Of a stretch of 64,000 nucleotides of DNA, positions 16,208 to 26,700 are shown piece after piece (within the stretch, counting starts at the first letter, position 1; the number at the start of each line of letters is the position of its first letter). The position numbers were made by a program, and so were the translations under genes. This DNA is from an uncultured Chloroflexota bacterium (GTDB taxonomy: Bacteria > Chloroflexota > Anaerolineae > Anaerolineales > Anaerolineaceae): the NCBI GenBank assembly GCA_902774215.1, contig CACYHU010000006.1, positions 51,899 to 115,898 on the forward strand. The letters are read 5' to 3'. A model generated the notes under the pieces. It saw only the letters and a program-made list of their open reading frames with translations. It did not search any database and was not told the origin of the DNA.

Positions 16208-17896
16208 TTACATTCTGCTTGTCAGCAGGTCGTTGGAGGCTTTGCGGAGGGCTGCCATCCGCTCGAGGGCATCCGCTTCGCTGTTACCCTTGACGGAGAG
16301 ATACAGCTTTAGCTTCGGTTCGGTGCCGGAAGGGCGGGCGATCACTTTGGCGCCGCTTTCCATGCGGAATTCCAGCACGTTGGATTTGATCAGGCCGGTG
16401 TCGTCGTTCTTGTAGTCGGTGCGGCCGATCACCTTGTCGCCTCCGATCTCAGCCGGGGGATCATTGCGCAGGGAATCCATCACCTTACCCATCTGGATCA
16501 TGCCTTCAGCGCCTTCAAAAGCTTTATTGATCTGTTCATTGTAGTACCAGCCGTATTTCTCATACAGCTTGTTGATGGCATCCAGCAGGGTCATGCCCTG
16601 GGCGGCGTACCAGGCGGCACATTCCACACACAGCATCACGGCGTTGACAGCGTCCTTGTCGCGTACGTGCGGGCCGGAGAGGTAACCGTAGCTCTCTTCG
16701 AAACCGAAGATGTAGCGTTCCGGATGGCCGGCAGCTTCCAGCATGGCGATCTGTTCGCCGATAAATTTGAAGCCGGTGAGGGTGCGGCGCAGTTCCACGC
16801 CGTATTCTTCCGCGATCGGCGTCACCATATCGGTGGAAACGATGGTCGTCACGGCAACAGGATCTTTGGGCATGGAGCCTTTTTCCGTGCGGAAGCGGCA
16901 GAGGTAATCCAGCAGCAGGACGCCCATTTCATTGCCGGTGATCAGGCGGTAGTCGCCCTTGCCGTCCGGGCAGGCGGCGCCCATACGGTCGCAGTCCGGG
17001 TCGGTACCGATCAGCAGGTCGGCACCCTTCTCGCGAACCAGCTGCAGACCCAGCTCCATGGCTTCACGGATCTCCGGGTTCGGATACGGGCAGGTCGGGA
17101 ACAGACCGTCCGGTTTTTCCTGTTCCGGGACGACGGTGACTTTTGTGACGCCCATTTTGTTCAGCAGCATTTTCACGCATTCCAGACCGGCACCGTTCAG
17201 CGGTGTATAGACCAGGTTCAGGTTGGTGACATCATTTCCGGGGCGCAGGGCGATGACCGCATCAACAAAAGCTTCCAGAACTTCGTGCGGGATCTCATTG
17301 ATCAACCCTTCAGCTTTCGCCTTTTGATAGTCCATAAGTTTTACATCACGGAAAGCATTGATATGCTGGCTGGCTTCAAGAACCTTCGCCGCGCCTTCCG
17401 GCGGGAACTGGCAGCCGTCCGGGCCGTATACCTTATAGCCGTTATATTTGGACGGGTTGTGGCTGGCGGTCACGTTGATACCGGCGCCGCACTTGTAATA
17501 GCGGACTGCCCAGCTGACGGCCGGAGTAGGTACCAGATGCGGGTAGAGCCAAACCTTGATCCCGTTGGCAGCGGCCACCCGTGCGGCTTCTCTGGCAAAG
17601 AGGTCGCTCTTGATGCGGCTGTCATAACCGATGGCGATGGAAAGCGGATCGCCGGACGTTTGAAGATAATCGCAGAGACCCTGTGTCACTTTGCGGACCA
17701 CGAAAATATTCATACGGTTGGTGCCCGCACCGATTATACCGCGCAGACCGCCGGTACCGAATTCCAGATCGGTATAAAAACGGTCGTAGATATCCTGTTC
17801 ATCCTGTTCCGGATCTTCACTGCTCAGTTCAGCGATGAGCTCCGGATCATCCAGAGCATACTTTAACCATTCTGTAAAAATACTTTTGATATCCAT
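16208..17896 (-). CDS. Alpha-D-phosphohexomutase (phosphoglucomutase/phosphomannomutase)
   Basis: Interconverts hexose 1- and 6-phosphates. At 562 residues it has the length of the PgcA/Pgm2-like branch. Four landmark sites are visible: the phosphoserine loop TASHNPSKYNGYKVYG, the Mg-binding IGTDPDCDRMG, the sugar-binding GFEESYGYL, and the phosphate-binding ARPSGTEPKLKLYL near the C-terminus. AAGGGAG lies 7 nt before ATG 17894-17896. It would supply glucose-1-phosphate to GlgC and to nucleotide-sugar synthesis for the many glycosyltransferases here. Exact sugar preference cannot be read from sequence. Confidence 0.92.
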   Translation of the reverse strand: MDIKSIFTEWLKYALDDPELIAELSSEDPEQDEQDIYDRFYTDLEFGTGGLRGIIGAGTNRMNIFVVRKVTQGLCDYLQTSGDPLSIAIGYDSRIKSDLFAREAARVAAANGIKVWLYPHLVPTPAVSWAVRYYKCGAGINVTASHNPSKYNGYKVYGPDGCQFPPEGAAKVLEASQHINAFRDVKLMDYQKAKAEGLINEIPHEVLEAFVDAVIALRPGNDVTNLNLVYTPLNGAGLECVKMLLNKMGVTKVTVVPEQEKPDGLFPTCPYPNPEIREAMELGLQLVREKGADLLIGTDPDCDRMGAACPDGKGDYRLITGNEMGVLLLDYLCRFRTEKGSMPKDPVAVTTIVSTDMVTPIAEEYGVELRRTLTGFKFIGEQIAMLEAAGHPERYIFGFEESYGYLSGPHVRDKDAVNAVMLCVECAAWYAAQGMTLLDAINKLYEKYGWYYNEQINKAFEGAEGMIQMGKVMDSLRNDPPAEIGGDKVIGRTDYKNDDTGLIKSNVLEFRMESGAKVIARPSGTEPKLKLYLSVKGNSEADALERMAALRKASNDLLTSRM

Positions 17897-17976
17897 GAAG
17901 CACTCCCTTGTTGTAATTCACTTAATATCATTATACAATGAATTTTTTCAGTTTTCGCTATGAATTTTCATCACGA

Positions 17977-18828
17977 TCATTCTTTCAGCACAACGAGGAG
18001 GACGGAGATGAAGATAAGCGCCATGCCGATGAGCTGGATGGAACCGATCTGCTCATGATAAATGATGACACCGAAAAGAGCTCCGAAAACCGATTCAAGT
18101 CCCATGATGATGGAGGCTTCGGTCTCGCCGGTATTCTTCTGTCCGTAGGATTGCATGACGAAAGCGATCCCAAGCACCAGAACACCGGAGGCAAGAGCAT
18201 ACGGCCAGCTGTATTGCAGTCCGGTCATATCATGGTGTCCGAGCGTCAGCCAGACGACTATCTGGATCATGGCCGCGGTCAGAAATTCTCCGGCTGTGAA
18301 TGAGACAGGATCACAGAGCTTTACAGCCTTGTCGACGCAAAGGATCTGCAGCGCCCAGAAAATCGATCCGATGAAAACGATCACATCCCCTTTGGAAATA
18401 CGTTCCAGGCCGTTCCCTCCCGTTGTGATCAGATACAGTCCTGCAAGGGAGATCAGCGCAGCCAGATAGTGATGAGGTTTGATTTTCCGGTGCAGGATCA
18501 GTCCGCTCATGAATGGGACCAGGACAATATAAATCGCTGTGATAAAGGATGCGTTGCCGATCGAAGCAGTTTTCATGCCGATCTGCTGCATATTGCCGGC
18601 TGTGATCATTACAGCGCCGGAGAGTATTGTGTATTTTAATGCCTCTCCCTGCGGATAACGGAAGCGTGCGATGAATGCCAGCACAAGCGCGGCAATGAGA
18701 TAACGGAAACAGTTGAAGGTGAGCGGTGATGTGGTTTCATTCCCGATTTTTTGAAAAATATATCCCAAACCCCAGATCATGGAAGCGATGAACAAAATAA
18801 AATCGGCAAGGTATCTTTTTGATTTCAT
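17977..18828 (-). CDS. EamA/DMT family transporter
   Basis: A 283-residue inner-membrane protein with ten predicted helices arranged as two EamA repeats. Each starts with a Trp/Gly-rich first helix (MIWGLGYIFQKIG; GSIFWALQILCVDKA). DMT-family members export small metabolites such as amino acids, purines or drugs; the substrate cannot be inferred. The start ATG is 15 nt from the nearest GGGAG, so initiation may be weak. It is divergent from the next operon across ~190 nt. Confidence 0.88.
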   Translation of the reverse strand: MKSKRYLADFILFIASMIWGLGYIFQKIGNETTSPLTFNCFRYLIAALVLAFIARFRYPQGEALKYTILSGAVMITAGNMQQIGMKTASIGNASFITAIYIVLVPFMSGLILHRKIKPHHYLAALISLAGLYLITTGGNGLERISKGDVIVFIGSIFWALQILCVDKAVKLCDPVSFTAGEFLTAAMIQIVVWLTLGHHDMTGLQYSWPYALASGVLVLGIAFVMQSYGQKNTGETEASIIMGLESVFGALFGVIIYHEQIGSIQLIGMALIFISVLLVVLKE

Positions 18829-19014
18829 GGATGAAGAATGATCTCCCTGATAAATGTCAGGTAAAAATTATAACCTTTATCACATCTGCAGAGAGTTTTA
18901 TACCGTCTGAGTGATGACGAATATGCGGGAGATCATCTGAAATCATTATTTTGGGGTATCACGTTCACTGATTTTGAGTTATGATATAAGAAGGTATATA
19001 GGAGATGGATCTAA

Positions 19015-19848
19015 ATGACAGGTAAAATAACTGCTGTTCAGAAAATTCAGGAAGTTTCAGCGCTGCTGTCAATACCGGGCAGCCGGATCATTGCGGGCGG
19101 TACCGGTTTCTCCGGTGACGCAGCGGATGAGCTGCATCTGGTAGATATCAGCGGTTTGGAAGGGCTGGACAGCATTCGGCAGAAAGGCAGCCGCATTGAG
19201 ATCGGTCCTCTTGCTAAATTACAGACACTTGCGGATTCCGCTCTTATCCGGACACATCTTCCCGCACTTGCCCGGGCTGCGGATATTACGGCACCCGCTG
19301 AAGTGAAGGAACGTGCCACCATCGGCGGCAGTATTGCCTCCGCCCGCATCAGTGATATCGCTGCTGCCCTCCTTGCAGCCGGTGCGAAGCTCACAATTAA
19401 AACGGATAGTGATTACCGTGAATTGCTCATTGACCGCTTCTGGGATCAGAACGGTGAAAACGATCTTCAGTATGATGAATGGATCACACGCATCACCCTG
19501 CAGATCCCGAAAGATCCGCGCACCGGGTCCGCGTTCGGAAAACTCGGCATCTGGTCCCTCTCCGGCGAGGCAAACGCGGCTGCGGCTGTACAGATAGCGC
19601 TGGATGATCACAGCACGGTCAAAACTGTCCGCGGCGGATTCCGTCTCGGAACAGCGCAGATCCGCCGTATGTTCTCCCTTGAAAAAAACCTGAAGAACCA
19701 GGTCCCCACAGAAGAAATCATCCATAAAGCTGCCTGTTCCGTGATCCCTTCCCCCCAGAATTCCGCAGCATCAGATGCGCTTGTCACACTTCTGACGGAG
19801 ATCATACACCGCGCGCTCGCCTGTGCGGAAGAAAGGCGGACACTCTGA
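19015..19848 (+). CDS. FAD-binding subunit of molybdopterin dehydrogenase type (XdhB/CoxM-like), orphan
   Basis: 277 residues. The N-terminal FAD-binding domain shows AGGTGFSG (the FAD pyrophosphate loop), VDISGLEGLDSI, IEIGPLAKLQTLA and the second flavin loop ERATIGGSIASARISDIAAA. The C-terminal 90 residues fit the CO dehydrogenase flavoprotein C-terminal domain. Such subunits normally sit with iron-sulfur and molybdopterin subunits in xanthine, CO or nicotinate dehydrogenases; neither is present. Instead it opens a four-gene run with a phosphoesterase, a kinase-like protein and a helical-repeat protein. Its stop TGA is shared with the presumed CTG start of the next gene. It may deliver electrons to an unlinked oxidoreductase or have been recruited elsewhere. 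Confidence 0.82.
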   Translation: MTGKITAVQKIQEVSALLSIPGSRIIAGGTGFSGDAADELHLVDISGLEGLDSIRQKGSRIEIGPLAKLQTLADSALIRTHLPALARAADITAPAEVKERATIGGSIASARISDIAAALLAAGAKLTIKTDSDYRELLIDRFWDQNGENDLQYDEWITRITLQIPKDPRTGSAFGKLGIWSLSGEANAAAAVQIALDDHSTVKTVRGGFRLGTAQIRRMFSLEKNLKNQVPTEEIIHKAACSVIPSPQNSAASDALVTLLTEIIHRALACAEERRTL

Positions 19849-20615
19849 GCCGTCACCTTGTTATTTCCGACCTGCATGAAAATTGCAGCGCGCTTTATCA
19901 CTTTATCCGCATTGCCGAAAGGACTCCCGGCGGCTTTGATGATATCTGGCTGCTTGGTGATTTATTCGGGCATTCGGATGATGCCACCGGTACAGATGAC
20001 CTCACGCAATCCGTGCTGGACAACTACCGGATCATTCAGAAATACAAAGGCCCTGCCGTTCAGGGAAATTGGGAATACTGGCTCACGCATCCCGAAAGGG
20101 ATCATAACACGTATCAGGTAAAATATGCGGAACAGCTCAAACAGCGCAGACAGTTATTCAGAAATAAAGACAACAACGCCATGCTGGAATATATGACGCA
20201 GCATACTGACCTCATCAAAGACAGCTTTACACTCTTTCACGGGTGTACCTATCCCTGTCACGGCAACAGCGATTACCAGCCGCATCCCTGTGAATGCTAC
20301 CTCTTTCCCCGGGATCTCAATACCGTTACCCGCGGACTTTTCGGCAGCCCGCAGAATCTCACCACGCCCCACTTCCTCTTCGGGCACACCCATATACCCG
20401 GATTCTTTACCTACTCCCTCTCCAGTATGAAAAATATGTGGCAGCACTTTACACTCAGCATGCAGAACCGCCCCATAAGCTACGGGGACAGTACCCTGCG
20501 GTTTGGCATCAATCCCGGAACAGCCGGCATCAAGACACGCCGCTTTCCCCGTACCGCCCTGCTGCTCGACACCACCCGGAAAAACTTCACCTACCTCGTA
20601 GATACGGAGGCATAA
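19845..20615 (+). CDS. Calcineurin-like metallophosphoesterase, apparent CTG start
   Basis: 256 residues if read from CTG 19845. All metal-ligand motifs are present in order: HLVISDLHENCS (D-x-H), WLLGDLFGHSD (GD), QGNWEYW (GN; Trp where many members have His) and FGHTHIPGFF (GHTH). No ATG, GTG or TTG occurs in frame before the first motif. The first motif must begin within ~10 residues of the N-terminus in this family, and AAAGGCGG lies 5-8 nt before the CTG, which overlaps the previous stop as CTGA. It could hydrolyse a phosphoester of a nucleotide or protein. The stop abuts the kinase-like gene, implying co-expression. Confidence 0.8.
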   Translation: MSRHLVISDLHENCSALYHFIRIAERTPGGFDDIWLLGDLFGHSDDATGTDDLTQSVLDNYRIIQKYKGPAVQGNWEYWLTHPERDHNTYQVKYAEQLKQRRQLFRNKDNNAMLEYMTQHTDLIKDSFTLFHGCTYPCHGNSDYQPHPCECYLFPRDLNTVTRGLFGSPQNLTTPHFLFGHTHIPGFFTYSLSSMKNMWQHFTLSMQNRPISYGDSTLRFGINPGTAGIKTRRFPRTALLLDTTRKNFTYLVDTEA

Positions 20616-23600
20616 ATGAACGAACACTATTATGATGAACTTATCAGCACTATCACTCATGTCAATGACAGGACAAGGTCTGTTCCTCTCAAATACACTG
20701 GGCTGAATAAAAAAGGCGGCTCCACACTCGCGTATGAGTTCGAAAATCCGGAGACCCATGACCGCTATTATCTCAAGATCACACCAAATGAGGACAATGG
20801 CGGCGGAGAGCTCCGGGTCCTGCCAAAAATCAACCAGCTCTTTAAGAACGAAGTTCTCACGGAGCCCGATGCCCTCAAACGGCTCGGATATATCCCTGTT
20901 CCCACCATCGTAACCGATGACCCTGCCCGTTTCAACACGGAATTCACAAACCTTTTCAAACCGGAGGACAATCTTGTACAGCTTCAGACAGCCGCTGCCG
21001 GTGAACACGCGGAACGAAAGCTTCCCGAATCCCTTGCCGACCGGCTCTCTATCCTGCTCGCACTCGCGAAGCTCCTCCGCACCTGCGCCAAAAACAAGAT
21101 CGCCTATGTCGATATCAAACCCCTTGAGCATCTTTTTTGGGAAAAACACGCCGGGCAGATCCGCATCACCCTCATCGACTGGGGGATCGCCCGCGCCAAT
21201 GCAGAACCGGCCCAGCTTGCCGATGATATCCGTAAATATTGTCAGATGATCCCCGAGATCATCTACGGGAAGAAAATGGCGGACCTGCAGAACAAAGGCA
21301 AGCTCACATATCCCATCCAGACTGAAGACCGGACCGCGCTCATACCGCTTCTCAGCACCTGTACATTCAACAGTGAGCTGCCGCCGCTTTCCGTCGAATT
21401 TGCCGCTCTTATCAGTGATATACTCACCGGTTCCCTGAATGAACTCCGCATCCAGAACCGCTGCGTTACCATCTGGGATACCATTATTACAGCCATTGAC
21501 CAGGCACGGCTCTCCGCTCAAAATACGCCGGATGCACGGGAAAATACCGCTGTACTCAATCAGCGCGCTGAAACAGCACTCAAGCAGAATACACCCCGCG
21601 ATCTCACCAATGCCCTGCCCATCCGCCAGCTTACCATTACCTCCCATCCTGCGTGGATCACTGCTGCCCTCCGTTTTACACAAGCGTGGTACAGCCGTAT
21701 TGACCTGATCCCCCATATCGAATTTGACCTCACTGTCAAAGCAATTGCGGATAAAGACATTCCCGGTACCTTCAGCAGCTATGAAAAGCTGCAGAATATC
21801 ATAACCAATAAACTCGCACAGGGACAGACACAGCCCGAGCTTCGCGATCACATCCGCACCTATCTCGAAACCATTCATCAAACCATTGAAGCCTGGGATT
21901 ACCTCAATCGTTACCAGAGCAAGCAGCTTACCGATGCCCAGCTGCTTCAGGAGCTCAGCACGTCCACACTGCGGGTTTCCGACCCCATCCTTTCCGAACT
22001 TTACTATGGCATTAAAGATGGGCAAAAACCCGCTAAGGAAACCGAGGAACCAAAACCCGCAGCTAAATCCGAAGAACCTGTATCCGGCAAACCCGAGGCA
22101 CCGGATACCGCAGCACCAAAAGCAGTGAAAGATACTGAGGATGCAGATACGGACAATTCCTGGCAGAACGGCGCTGATCCGATGATCGAGAGCGCCATTA
22201 AAACAGCGCTCAGCTTGAAACTTGAAGCGGATCGTACTGAAAACTTCAATATGCTCCGTCCAACCGGATTCTTCCAGCGGCTGAATGACCTCTGTATGAA
22301 CCGTGCACTGCTTGACAGTCCCGAGTTCCGCCGTCAGCTTGATCCGCTGCTCGCGACACTCATTGACCGCATTGATCTCTGGTCCCAGAACATCCGGCCG
22401 GAAAAATACTTTGTCACACAGGAAGCAGTTGACTCCATCGACTGGATCCAGAACGTATCACCCATCGTATACACCTGTCCCATCAAATACGAAAACCGCG
22501 AAATGAACCTCGGTGCCATCATCAAGACCAGGCTCAGCGAAATATTCCAGTCCATTTATTATTCTCTTGCCAAAGAACAAACCGCCGGAGAACCTCCCGA
22601 GATCATCCAGAAAGTCGGGCAAATCAAGATCCTCCGCAAACGGCTGGACATGGAAAATCTCACCTATATCCGCTCTCTCATCGACCGCGGGGAATTCGAA
22701 GCTGCCAACCAGGTCATCAACCTCCACTACTCCGAATCTCCATACACCTTCGATCAGCTCAACAATGAAATCGCGCAGAAACGCAAGGAACAGGCTGATC
22801 AGAAGACCCTTTCCGTCATTGACTCAGTCCTGAACGATCTCAGCTCCAATGACACAAAGCTTGAAACAGCCCGCTTCCTGAACAGTCCCAAATCCGCTGC
22901 CATGGTCTCCGACCGTTTCTTCTCCTTCAAGAACCGCGGGACCCAGCTCTTTGACCTGCAGGATGAACTCTCCCGCACCAAAAACGCTATTCAGGATCAG
23001 CGCAAGACCATCCGCTCCATGCGGATCCTTTCCGTTGGTGCCCTGCTGGCAGCAATCATAACCGTATTGATCGCCGCTTATCTGCTTCTGTCCACGCTGC
23101 AGAAAAACTCTCAGCTTCAATCCAGTCTCAACGTCATCGGGACATCCGCGGCTGTCTATCAGAATGACAACCAGAGCATGATGATCTCCATCGCACAGAC
23201 AGCAGCGGTTCAGCCCCAATTTCCCACACTTCCACCAACAGCGATTCCCACGCCCACGATCATCCCCACATTGGCACCGGTGGTCGTCGAAGAAGATGCT
23301 CTCATTATCCGCGAGCAGCCGCAGCCCACGGAAGCTCCCACGCTTTCGGCGGCTGACAGCCGTCTGGAGCAGATGATGACCCGGAATGTCACCCTGTCTC
23401 TCAATGCGGCGACCGAGCTTTACACCTCTCCTTCCCTCTCCACCCGTCTGGGCCAGGTGTATTCCTATAACCATCCCATCTCCGGGAGGATCTTATCCTA
23501 TGATGACAAAACGATCAACATGGAAATAACCTTTAATATCGGCCGCAGCCAGATCTCCACCGCCAACAATCTGGATGTGAACGCACAATCCTATATCAGG

Positions 23601-23765
23601 CTGTATTCAAATGTAGCCAGTGAAACCCAGCCTATTTTTATCACCTCAGCGCCGGCAACACTTGCCTCTCCCGCGTCTGACTGTACCGATTCCAACCAAT
23701 CCTTCTGTCACGGTACCTTCTCCATCTGGCTCGACCGCTCCGCTGTAGAGGCAAATCTGCAGTAA
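20616..23765 (+). CDS. Kinase-like transmembrane protein with helical repeats and extracytoplasmic domain
   Basis: 1049 residues. Residues 25-230 carry a protein-kinase-like pattern: Lys54 in RYYLKITPNED, an acidic residue near 65, a catalytic-loop analogue YVDIKPLEHLFW (Asp166, Lys168, with His172 near the usual Asn) and IDWGIAR (Asp188, DWG for DFG). Charged helical regions with TPR-like hairpins follow (for example LIDRGEFEAANQVI at ~690). One membrane helix lies at ~803-826, then a Pro/Thr-rich linker (PTPTIIPTLAP) and an outside beta-rich domain. The layout resembles receptor-type bacterial Ser/Thr kinases. Whether it is an active kinase or a pseudokinase is unresolved. It is co-transcribed with the phosphoesterase before it and the 1183-aa protein 31 nt after it. 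Confidence 0.65.
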   Translation: MNEHYYDELISTITHVNDRTRSVPLKYTGLNKKGGSTLAYEFENPETHDRYYLKITPNEDNGGGELRVLPKINQLFKNEVLTEPDALKRLGYIPVPTIVTDDPARFNTEFTNLFKPEDNLVQLQTAAAGEHAERKLPESLADRLSILLALAKLLRTCAKNKIAYVDIKPLEHLFWEKHAGQIRITLIDWGIARANAEPAQLADDIRKYCQMIPEIIYGKKMADLQNKGKLTYPIQTEDRTALIPLLSTCTFNSELPPLSVEFAALISDILTGSLNELRIQNRCVTIWDTIITAIDQARLSAQNTPDARENTAVLNQRAETALKQNTPRDLTNALPIRQLTITSHPAWITAALRFTQAWYSRIDLIPHIEFDLTVKAIADKDIPGTFSSYEKLQNIITNKLAQGQTQPELRDHIRTYLETIHQTIEAWDYLNRYQSKQLTDAQLLQELSTSTLRVSDPILSELYYGIKDGQKPAKETEEPKPAAKSEEPVSGKPEAPDTAAPKAVKDTEDADTDNSWQNGADPMIESAIKTALSLKLEADRTENFNMLRPTGFFQRLNDLCMNRALLDSPEFRRQLDPLLATLIDRIDLWSQNIRPEKYFVTQEAVDSIDWIQNVSPIVYTCPIKYENREMNLGAIIKTRLSEIFQSIYYSLAKEQTAGEPPEIIQKVGQIKILRKRLDMENLTYIRSLIDRGEFEAANQVINLHYSESPYTFDQLNNEIAQKRKEQADQKTLSVIDSVLNDLSSNDTKLETARFLNSPKSAAMVSDRFFSFKNRGTQLFDLQDELSRTKNAIQDQRKTIRSMRILSVGALLAAIITVLIAAYLLLSTLQKNSQLQSSLNVIGTSAAVYQNDNQSMMISIAQTAAVQPQFPTLPPTAIPTPTIIPTLAPVVVEEDALIIREQPQPTEAPTLSAADSRLEQMMTRNVTLSLNAATELYTSPSLSTRLGQVYSYNHPISGRILSYDDKTINMEITFNIGRSQISTANNLDVNAQSYIRLYSNVASETQPIFITSAPATLASPASDCTDSNQSFCHGTFSIWLDRSAVEANLQ

Positions 23766-23796
23766 AATCAGGTATAAAGATCGGAGGAGGAAAAAG

Positions 23797-26700
23797 ATGA
23801 ACAAACAAGATAAAGAAGCTGCTGTCAAACAAAGCATAATCCAGCTGATCCTCAAGTGGAAGCTCAGTTCTGCCGAAGTCGAACTGCAGAAAAATGACAG
23901 CGTCCTCACCGATCCCACACGGAAGGAGCTCAAAACGGTTCTGGAGCAATACCGCTCCTATGACAAGCTCATGTTTTCCGCACAGGAAAACTGTGAAAAG
24001 AATCCGGTAACCGCCCGTATGATGATGTCCCGTATTCCGCAGGACATTCTTATCACCCATCCCTCCTACCGCCGCATCAACACGAAACTCCAGAAAAAGG
24101 ATGATGATACCCGCATCAAAGCCGCCGAAAAGAAACTTGATGAGGCTGAACGCTATATCACCGTTGAAATTGACCAGACCAAGGGTGAAGACGCGCTTGA
24201 AGCTGCCAAAGATATCTATCCCGGCTGGATCGAAAACCCTGAGATCCGTGACCGTGTTGAAGACCTGAGCCGCCGTTCCGGTATGCTCGGTGAGGGTTTG
24301 TGGATCCAGCAGGAAATCAGCGCTTTGCGGGAAACCGGCGGGCAGGCAGCTTACCAGCGGGCTCTTGAACTGCTGAACCAGTATGAAACGCTCGATCTAA
24401 ATTCTATCGGCATCAAACTTTTTGACGTGGAAGAAGAACGCGAAGCGCTGCTGCGCATGATGGTTCGGGCAGACGGTTCTTCATGGACATACCGTCTTAC
24501 CCCTTCAGCCTCTCAGGAGATCATCCGTCTTGAACAGTCGATCCGCTCTCTGGAGGATGCGGAAAATAAAAATCTGCGCGTACTCATCAACAACAATTCC
24601 CGTCTGCTTACCGTTCTCATTCAGGAATATGAGCAGCTGGAACCCGATTCCGAACAGGCGATCCAGGCACAGGCCCGTATCGCCGAACTTCGTGAGAAGA
24701 ACCAGCGTCTGCAAAGTGATATTCTTGCTGAAGTGGCGAACCGGTCCGAAGAATACTGCCGGCAGGCCTGGGATGCCCTGCGGGAAGGTGAACTCGGGGC
24801 GGCTGAGTCTAATATCCGTATGGCAGGTGAAACCGGAAAACCCGCCGGACTTGGAGAAGACGACTATCTTGGCGAAGTTCCCCTGCCTACTTCCGTTACC
24901 GATGAGATCAACAAGCTTCAGGGAAAATTGAAGGAATACCAGGAAACCAGAGCTCGCGTACGGAAGGATATCGAAGATATCCGGAAACAGTTTTACAATG
25001 AGGATGATTTCACGCTGAACAAACTGTTTTCCTGGAAAACATCGCTTGACAACTGTGTGAAGGATGATCCTCACGCTCCCGGCCTTGAACAGCTGCATCA
25101 GGAGATCACGGAGCGTTACCGCGCATCCGTCAGCTACCTGATGGAGCGCACAGCCTTTGATATTGATAACGACCTCCAGAAAGGCGATCCGCAGACAGCC
25201 GCTTCCCGTCTGGATGGAGTGACGCCGTACTTCAGTACGGATGAACAGAAAGATTTCATGACCAGGCAGCTGAAGAAAATCAACCGGGCTGAAGGCGTTT
25301 CACGGAAGTCACAGTCCATGATGGATGAGCTGATGCGGCTGAGCGACCAGGCGGTGAACACGCTGGTCTGCACTGACGGCGATCTTGAAAGTGCGAAAAG
25401 CCTGGCGAAATCCATTTCTGAGCTTTACGGTGATGAAGACAGCGCGCAGCCTCCGGAAAGTGCCGCCGCCATTCAGCGCACTCTCACACGAATGCAGATC
25501 CTGCACGATTCCGCCGAACAGATCAATATATTTAAAGCGCTGTCCGCTTCGGGTCCTACATCCGAAGCGATACAAAGCGCTGAAGGCCTGGAAGGCAGTC
25601 CGCTTTATGAACTTCCTGCGGTCAAAACGCTTCTCGCGTCCTTCTGGCGGGGTGCCGGCCTTTCCGATAAATCAAGCGAGGCCGATAAAGGCGCTTATTT
25701 TGCCAGGGCTTCCCGCATCGCTCAGGAAAGCGGAAATCCGGAATTACAGCATGAAATTTCACTGACCATTACCGGTTTCAACCAGCGGAATGACCGGGGC
25801 CGTCAGATCAATCTGATACTGGAAAGCCTGCAGGGTTTTTATGACCTCGGCAACTATGCGGCCGGTGTGGATTTTATCAACAACAAGATCAGTGAGGACG
25901 AACGGCAGGACCAGCAGGTCCAGATCCTCGCTGACAAGATCGAACAGGCTTACCGCATCGAACAGGCTGAACGGCTACGCGGAGAGGCACGGGAAGCCTT
26001 TGAACGTGATGAGCTTATCAAAGCTGAAGAACTGATCAACCAGGCGCTTGAATTCTTCTATACTGTGGAAGGTGCCCAGCTTCAGAAGTCCATCGTTTCC
26101 AAACGGGAAGATGAAGAAAAGGACGTTCGGGAATTACAGTCATTCCTTGATGCTGATTTTGGGACGAACGTGGTTCTGGATGAAAAAGGTGCCGCGCAGA
26201 TCCGTTACATCCGCGAACGTCTGCAGCGTGTTGATAAACGCAACATCCGCGATCTTGAGCTCCTGGGGCAGATCGGGGAACTCGAATCTGCGGTCAACCA
26301 GCTCATCGACCAGGAAACCAATGAATTCGCGCAGATGCAGACCTCTTTCCGGAACCAGCTTCTTTCCGGACCTGAAGGCCTTGGCGAAGCTGCCGAGATA
26401 CTGAAGCGCATCGAGGCGCGCAGCTGGATCAATAATAATCGTTCAGAGATCATGGGAATGAAAGCCGAACTCGGTTCGGTTGAGCGGATGTACAGCTCTT
26501 TGCGGACAGTCATTGATCAGGCTGACGGTTTTGCCCGGATGGGTGACTTCCGCTCTGCCAAGCGTATTCTCAGTTCGTTTACCAATGAAAATCTGCAGAG
26601 TTATCCCGGCTGGCTGAGCGCCATGAAAGAGGGTGCGGAACGCCGCATCGATGCATTGGATGTCAAATATCAGGAAGTCCAGCGCATCTTTGATCCAAAC

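Noticed and set aside
16667..17866. 399-codon plus-strand ORF
   Set aside because: Shadow of the phosphohexomutase gene on the other strand.
20154..22025. 623-codon minus-strand ORF
   Set aside because: Antisense to the phosphoesterase and kinase-like genes, whose motifs are clear; the antisense product is low-complexity Gly/Ile/Glu with no domain.
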